DNA of 64,000 nt from Ciborinia camelliae. Its lineage: Eukaryota > Ascomycota > Leotiomycetes > Helotiales > Sclerotiniaceae. Made by a program: the position numbers and the translations under genes. Position 1 is the stretch's first letter. Each line of letters opens with the position of its first letter. Shown one piece after another: positions 57,733-64,000 of the stretch. The stretch is taken from the NCBI GenBank assembly GCA_025890175.1, contig JANPYM010000018.1:12071-76070 (forward strand), in the 5' to 3' direction. Under the pieces are notes generated by a model. That model did no database searches and was not told the origin of the DNA. It saw only the letters and a list, made by a program, of their open reading frames with translations.

Positions 57733-58951
57733 GTTTGAGACCACGGGACGCGCCCCGGAAGACTTAGAGAACCTCGTTTACTCGGAAGCTCTGATCCTTG
57801 GAATTTTTGATTGAGTTTATTCAAAACGTCGACTTCTGATCGGGATCTTTCATCGTGGTGATCCAAGTTTCTAGCATCGACGTTATAGGAATGTTGGAAG
57901 CTATATTGTCCTAATTTATCACATTGTTGATTGCACAAGCAACCTTGTTTCACCATGCTTTAAGTTTATATCAGTGGCTCGAGGATTCTTGGAGATTCTT
58001 ATATGAACAGCTGGCGCAATAATACAATTTATTCATTGGTCAGTAACACCAATATATGTGCCACTTTGCAGTATGATTAAGCTTGTAGGGCATCAGAGTA
58101 TTCACGGATCAGTACGTTGTACCTTACCTAGGTATGTATACCAAATAGAGGACAGACAAAGGTGCCAAATTTTAAACGAACCATCCAATTGCTGTCGCCG
58201 TTTCTTATGACATCCCTATCCCAACTCCTACAAAATCATCTCTTATGCAGCTAGATGAGCATTGGGCCCTAGGATTTTCAACACCCCATTCAAATACTAC
58301 ACATTTCAACCCCCATTTATTCTGCAAAGTTTTGCGGCCGTAAATTTTACTAGAGTTCTAGGGATTTAATCCTTGTCGTCTTTGATTGTTTCATCGTTTT
58401 TTTTTCATCTGAGCTAAGCCTCGTCTATCTCATCTCCATGCAGTTCGGGTTCGCGGTGTCGCCCAAAAGGGCTAGTGGCAGATCTTCGTCGAATGACTGA
58501 CCAATCAGAACACCATCACCGTCTACTTTCAGCCTAAATGCCAAGTTTAGATATCGTCAGCCTTAAACTTAGTTATAAGGTTGACGGGATGGATGACTGT
58601 GCCTCCAGCTATAAGTATCCCCCAATTTCTGCTGCTCCAATCTGCTGCACTCTCTACACAAGAAGGAAGCACGATGGCGTGATGGCGTCTAGTAGGTATA
58701 ATCCACCGATGGATGATACTCCCACAGGGCTGTGTGATCTACCATTGGTTTTGCTTTTCGTTTTGAGAATGTGATGAGTTCCATATCATGGAACCCAAAA
58801 AGGTGTATAAAGAGGAACTGCCAAGCTCTCATCTACTCTGGATATCAACTCTACAATCAAACATTCTTTACCTTTATAGTCACTGACCTTCTTGATCTGA
58901 TATATCCCATATCCTGCATATTACGTAGCCGTACTTTACTCCTTCCCAACA
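57733..58951. other. Intergenic region
   Basis: Over 1.2 kb without a supported gene; the ORFs at 58538-59208 partly overlap the next gene in another frame. The A/C-rich stretch before 58952 is the leader of the next gene. Confidence 0.5.
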
Positions 58952-59909
58952 ATGACATTGTCAGCAACCGACCCGAAAGGTCTCACCGTCGTCCTTTTAA
59001 TAGTCTACATTATCCTGTTTCAACCTGCCATCTACATTCTTTTCAAACACGGTCGATCGGGCATTCTAGGCTGGATCTCCATTCAAGTATTTTGTTTAAT
59101 CCGAGTCGTGGGCTCTGCCATCACTCTTCACGAAGAAGCCATCCATTCCACTTCGAAATGGTCTATTCTTGTCAATTCTATCGGTTTAAGTCCATTGCTA
59201 CTAGGTAGTATGGGAATACTCCATGAAGCGTATGCATTTCCTGCCATTCGTTTTGCTCAAACCCACTCCTCCCCGCTGTAGAGACTACCATGATACTTAC
59301 AACAGAATACCTAACCATGACTCCAGACATTCCGCGCGTCTCCACCTCCGTCCCACGCGCGCCAAACGCGTCGAATACATCCTCATAATCCTCTACCACA
59401 GTCTCGTCTCTCTCGCTCTCGGCCTCCTCATCATCGGCACCATCTCCCTCATCAACAACAACCTCACCAGCGGCAAGAAAACCCTCGCCAAATGCGGATT
59501 AAGCATCCTCCTGCTCTGTTTCGCCATCCTCGTCGGCGTCACAGTGGCCAACCATAGCACCACCAAGAAAGAGAAAAACGCCGGTGCGTATAGAGAAGGC
59601 ACGACTCTTTTGTGGGGCGTCACGGCGGCGCTGCCGTTTGTGGGCATCAGGGTGTTTTATGCGGCGGCGGTGTTGTCGCATATGCTTAGTGGGACGAGTA
59701 ATGGCTTTACGCGGAGTGAGGGGGCCAAGGTGCTGCTGGGTGAGATTCCGGAGTTGCTGGTTATTGTTGTTTTGGTCGGGGTGGGGTTTGTTACGAGGGA
59801 TATTGTACGGGAGAGGATGGAGGGGGGAGAGGGGGGAGAGGGGAGATCTTTGGGTAGTGAGCCGAGGTATGAGGAGTTGTCTCGTTTGAGGGGGACGGGT
59901 GGTGTGTAG
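58952..59909 (+). CDS. Fungal multi-pass membrane protein (DUF7702-like)
   Basis: Exons 58952-59229 and 59306-59909; 294 codons, 293 residues. Six to seven hydrophobic helices are visible: LTVVLLIVYIILFQPAIYIL, ISIQVFCLIRVVGSAITL, ILVNSIGLSPLLLGSMGILH, YILIILYHSLVSLALGLLII, LSILLLCFAILVGVTVA, TLLWGVTAALPFVGIRVFYA, and LLVIVVLVGVGFVTRDI. The arginine after the second helix and the GIRVFYA helix are hallmarks of the filamentous-fungal integral membrane family usually annotated as DUF7702. The C-terminus is Gly/Glu/Arg-rich and cytoplasmic. Function unknown. Exon 2 has more C/G-ending codons than neighbours in its first half. The family name is from recall. Confidence 0.82.
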
Positions 59910-62407
59910 AGGGTGTTGTGGGGGTCGTGTGGGGTGCTTCGTCGTCTATTTTGCTACGTGTAAATGGGGGCGATGACATGTCATTCAATGACCAGAGATG
60001 GATGGAGGGAAGACTGTACGAGTAGAAGCAGATACGTCATTTCATTGGTTTTATTATATATCCTTAGTAGAGTACTCTTAAATTAAATGATTTTCAATAC
60101 CAGCGGTTATGAAGCATCAATCAAGCCTTCCTCACCATAAAAGAAATTTAAGTCGTTCTCAAAGCCGATGCATTCTAGACTGTATCCCAAGGAGCAACAG
60201 TTTCAGTTCTTCCTTCCTTTCCCTTCTAGCATCAATCACGATTCCGTTTTTTGGTATGAAGTTTGTTTGATCTGGAAAAGGGGCGCCGAGTATCTGGCTA
60301 TGGATTGTTGTATTAGTTAGTGCTCACCTACATGATTTCTCTGTTCGTACTATCCCCCCCCCCGGACTTGAGTAATTTTCCCAGCACTTGCAACTTACTC
60401 AGAAGAACGGGGGGGGGTTTTTTTCAGAAGAAGCTCAAAGAAAACAGTCCCTGGAGATCTTCAACTGCTCATCTAAATACGAAAAACGACAAAACTGGAT
60501 AGAGATATATTTCCTCTATATTTGCAACCAACCCCGAAGCTTCGGACATACCTACCTAGTAACTGCCTCGCCTCGCCTCGCCTCGCCTCATATAAATTTG
60601 ATTTTAACGAACAACCATCACCTATAACCAACCGGCCCACCCACCATAAAATATCACCGAGTAGGTAACTCTGAAGCCACCCATCTAAAACCACAACCGC
60701 AATACTAAATTTCCACCCGAAAAGAAAAGAAAAGAAACACATAGAAATCCAATCCATGCGCAAAAATAGAATCAAAACACATAATGGTTATTCATCACCT
60801 ACCTACCTACCAAAACAGCATCTCGAGTATCAAGATAAAGACAAAGGAAGCACTTGCCAAAGACTTTCTCCTAACAATCATCCATGCATATATGGATCTA
60901 GCTATTTAATAGGGCAGATCGAGAGCCAATCCTGTGCATCTTTTGGATATCCCAACCTCCTTCCCAAAGCGTTGAAATGAACCCCGATCTCTTCAGCTTA
61001 AACGCTTCTCGGTTCCCGGTTTTTGTTACCCTGCCTATATATATATATATAGATGGTAGATAGGTAAATAAATACATATGAATCCACACCATGGATATCT
61101 CCACAGCATCCAATTCGACACACCAAAACTCCATCAGATAAAAGTACTCGTGTTAGAGAAGCCGGAGAATATTGATACACGTATTCACTAATACCATATC
61201 AAATATGATTCCGAATGTTTCCAGGAACCTTGCCATAAGCTCCTTCTTTGAAACGCTTGTAGATGTTGACAGCATAACGATTGGACAGAGGAAGAGAGAA
61301 GAGAGAAGAGAGCTTTAGATGTGAAGAAAATTCATTTTCTGCGCACTTCGCCCAACTTTAGCATTCCCGCATTGTAATCCGAGAACGAATCCCCATCTAG
61401 TACACAATCCAACTCCTCTTCATTCTCCAACGAAATCTCATGTTCATAAATCCCATCTCGGAACAGGTATATGACCGCAAGTTACTACAACAGTGAAAAC
61501 CCTGGACAGACAACGAAGATTAAAACATGGGATGAGTGAGCACTTGCAGTAGGTATTACAACATGAGAAACACAAAAGGCGCATTGCACCACCAAGACAC
61601 GCACGCATAGATAGAACTCATAATTGAAGAACGCTTATAAACTCATATCATTCCCATCACCCATTGATTGCATAAAATCATGAGTGAGTTCAACCATCAA
61701 CACCATGCCAAGAGCCGCCATCTTTCTATGCTATCCCATCCTTCCAATCTAGTAAATGAGGCAAATTGCCATCCTTCACTACAACTCCCCCGCGCCGGCC
61801 ATGCCAATCCCACTCCCGCTCCCCGCCCACGCATTACGAGTACAAAGCACACCATCCACCGAGCGCACACATCTGCCATCCACCACTAGCCATCTTGTAT
61901 GCCCATAAACAGTCACCGCGCATCCTGAAGCGCGGGGGAAAGAGTAGACTGTGTTTTTGCCCCTTCTGCCTCCCATTGAGACATAGCAAGACAAGTAACA
62001 CCAGTATAAAATGTATCCATTTCCGTATCGTACCGTACCTCCGAGAAAAGGAATGTTAGTTATCGCGGAAAAGAAACTATCCGCAGTAAAAGAAAATAAA
62101 TCAAATGTGTTCATAAAATATCTATGGGCAATCTCCAGTGTCCGCCATCTATGTTAATCTTCTTGATGCCGTAACAAATGAGCCCCGAACAAGGGGACAT
62201 TTTACATGCCTGAAACCTCGTCTTAGCCAAATCTTGATCTTGTATGTACTCGTCCACTGCTGAGTGGCCCCTTACACGCTTAAATCATGGTATGCCCCAT
62301 ACTTGTGATATTACGTCATGGTTTGATTTCTTTTTTGTAATGCATCGGACTTTTCCTCCAGAGTAATCTTCTCGTCTATATTTGCGTGACCATCATCTGG
62401 CGATTTA
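59910..62407. other. Long intergenic region
   Basis: About 2.5 kb without a supported gene. It contains poly-C (60353-60362) and poly-G (60410-60417) tracts, a CGCCT pentanucleotide repeat (60566-60590), a TA dinucleotide run (61037-61052), and short overlapping ORFs without domains. Part may be a long 3' UTR of the phosphatase gene. Nothing else seen. Confidence 0.6.
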
Positions 62408-64000
62408 TTATACACTCTGTCGAGAAGAAGCTCCTGTCGGTGGAGGACTATTAATCATGGTATTTCGCTTGTTGCGGCTCTTTTTCATTTGGCTCTTCAA
62501 CGCGCTGGAGTCTAATGGCTTCAGGAGCTCAAAGCTGCACAGTAACTCTGTCGAAACACTCATGACAGCTCCGTAATTGTCAAACTCGCCACAATAGTTC
62601 GGCGCAGAGAATACCGTAACAAGAATTCGATCTTCAAAAAATTCGTATCCGTCTTCGACAACCATATGTGCCCGGCAGACCAAATCAAAATCGTGTCTTG
62701 CTAGGAACTCCGAAATTACCTTCTTGCCGAACGAATAACTAACGCCTCTCTCACTGGTTTCCCAATCATTTTCCTGATCTGCAGGATCAGACCATAAAAG
62801 GTCATTAAGTAGCCCAAAATCAGGAACGTCTGTTGGTCGAGCAATATGTCTAATATCATCCATATGGCTGAGAGCTGGAGATAAGCCGCCGTGAACACAA
62901 AAGATTTTCCCGGCGACGATCGCGGCGATAGGTAGCTGCCACAAGAGTTAGTTAAAATAATCCATACTCAATGAAGATCGACTACGTACACAATTAAAGA
63001 CATCCACAAATGACTTCCATACTTTGACATTAGCTCTTCGTTTACACTCATCATAAAACCCATAAACTCTAGTAACATTTGCGCATTCGTGGTTACCTCT
63101 GAGCAAAAAGAAGTTCTCGGGGTATTTAATCTTGTAGCACATGAGCAATAGAATTGTCTCAAGAGACTGCTTGCCTCGATCGACATAATCACCAAGGAAT
63201 AAGAAGTTTGACGTGGGAGGGAATCCACACATTTCAAACATGCGGATGAGGTCCGAGTATTGTCCATGAATATCACCTACGATCTTGACAGGGGCTTCCA
63301 GTTCGATGAGTGGTGGTTGGTCTAATAGAATCTCTCTCACTCGCAAGCAAATCGCGTTGATTTCCGCACTTTTTAGGCAAACCCCCTTTGTGCTTTTCCC
63401 AATATATCCTGCGTCCAAGAGTCTCTTAATATAATCGTCGAGATCTTTATCTTTAAGTGTGTCCATAGAGATTTGTGATACTGATGTTGAGAGGGTTGAA
63501 TCATTAGATCCATTCATTGGAGCAGCCAGTAAGGAAATTTGATCAACAGGATTAATCTCATTTGCTCTCTTGACTAATATGGATTGACCCGCTCGTCCCC
63601 CAACTGCATGAGGATTGACAGTACCAGAGGGGGGTTGGTCGGAAACATGATCAACCTCACCACTACGTTGGGCAGCGCCAACATCGTGGTGTCCAGATCT
63701 TACAGAAGCAGACTGAACAGGTGAAGGGGGAGGTTTGAGATCGTCGAACGGTGAAGGAATATCCTCGGAGGAATCTTGAGGTGATGTTGGTGAGCCTGGT
63801 GCAGCTGATGCTTTGCCCGATCTAGAGCTTTTCCCCGATTTGATCGAACCAGCATCTGACTTTTCATTTGCATCTCCACTGCCACCTATTCCTGCATTGG
63901 AATTCCTTGGGCTGTCAACCTTGGAACCTGGTATTTTTGATCGAAGGGCGCCTCTGAATGATTTATTGGATTCCTTAGTATCTGCTTTGCCGAACGGAGG
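62408..64000 (-). CDS. PPZ-type serine/threonine protein phosphatase (5' end outside window)
   Basis: Exons (minus): >64000-62990 and 62935-62408; the 5' end lies beyond the window. The visible N-terminal part (about 170 residues upstream of 63490) is Ser/Pro/Gly/Lys-rich and disordered, as in yeast Ppz1/Ppz2. The PP1-like catalytic domain follows: [26 protein letters not shown] and GNHE metal-binding motifs, the spliced join at [22 protein letters not shown], and [11 protein letters not shown] near the C-terminus. The tail after that is short and basic. PPZ enzymes regulate cation homeostasis, cell integrity and translation in fungi. The long N-terminal extension distinguishes it from plain PP1. 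The intron is 54 bases. No regulatory site was identified. Confidence 0.96.

Noticed and set aside
61032..61900. Short ORFs on both strands
   Set aside because: All under 112 codons, mutually overlapping, low-complexity or lacking any motif.

Overview
This window comes from the nuclear genome of a filamentous ascomycete. Genes carry many short GT-AG introns of about 45-70 bases with CTAAC/CTAAT-like branch sites. Two tRNA genes have introns. A/T-rich islands look RIP-degraded, and small non-coding DNA transposons are scattered between genes. The gene set and the abundant CCTA/TAGG microsatellites would suit a Leotiomycete (Botrytis/Sclerotinia-like), but that placement is inference from recall and has not been tested.

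Layout. Bases 1-10240 hold no credible gene. They comprise about 5.1 kb of nearly pure A/T sequence, a 2.1 kb island of ordinary composition, and a second A/T block made of stacked tandem arrays with 12-, 13- and 9-base periods. From about 11 kb on the DNA is ordinary gene-bearing sequence: a five-exon gene of unknown function (11065-13532, -); a broken His-Me-finger/HNH-type relic (14024-15090, -); a zinc-knuckle plus RS-repeat protein (16049-17317, +); a CECR5/YKR070W-type HAD hydrolase (18891-20549, -); a Spd1/Dif1-like ribonucleotide reductase regulator with a PIP box (22559-23317, +); a Gemin2-like protein (23953-25398, -) divergent from an F-box protein (25912-27223, +); tRNA-Glu; gamma-COP (29697-32644, +); a choline/ethanolamine phosphotransferase (33338-34786, +); a secreted GH28 pectin hydrolase (35816-37573, +); and a Pap1-type bZIP factor (38954-39917, -).

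The 41-47 kb stretch is the most mobile-element-rich: a hAT-type MITE, a diverged longer relative of it, a small TA-flanked hairpin MITE, a type II tRNA-like gene with an abnormal anticodon loop, and a DEDDh exonuclease-like gene (43666-44637, -). After it come small unknown genes, a cysteine-rich unknown protein (50400-51257, +), an eight-exon GABA/choline-type permease (51854-53969, -), tRNA-Pro, a decayed gene (about 54870-55915), a nucleotide-sugar transporter (56584-57732, +), a seven-TM DUF7702-like protein (58952-59909, +) and, running off the right edge, a PPZ-type protein phosphatase (62408->64000, -).

The genes do not form a pathway cluster. Most are housekeeping genes (COPI transport, phospholipid synthesis, snRNP assembly, Golgi transport, phosphatase signalling) mixed with accessory ones. 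I see no secondary-metabolite cluster, prokaryote-style operon or CRISPR array. The most unusual items are the layered A/T satellites, the MITE families with a shared module, the odd type II tRNA, the altered GH28 active-site motifs and the unrecognised genes. Gene models were read by eye, with exon phases checked to sum to whole codons; none has been tested against transcripts or databases.
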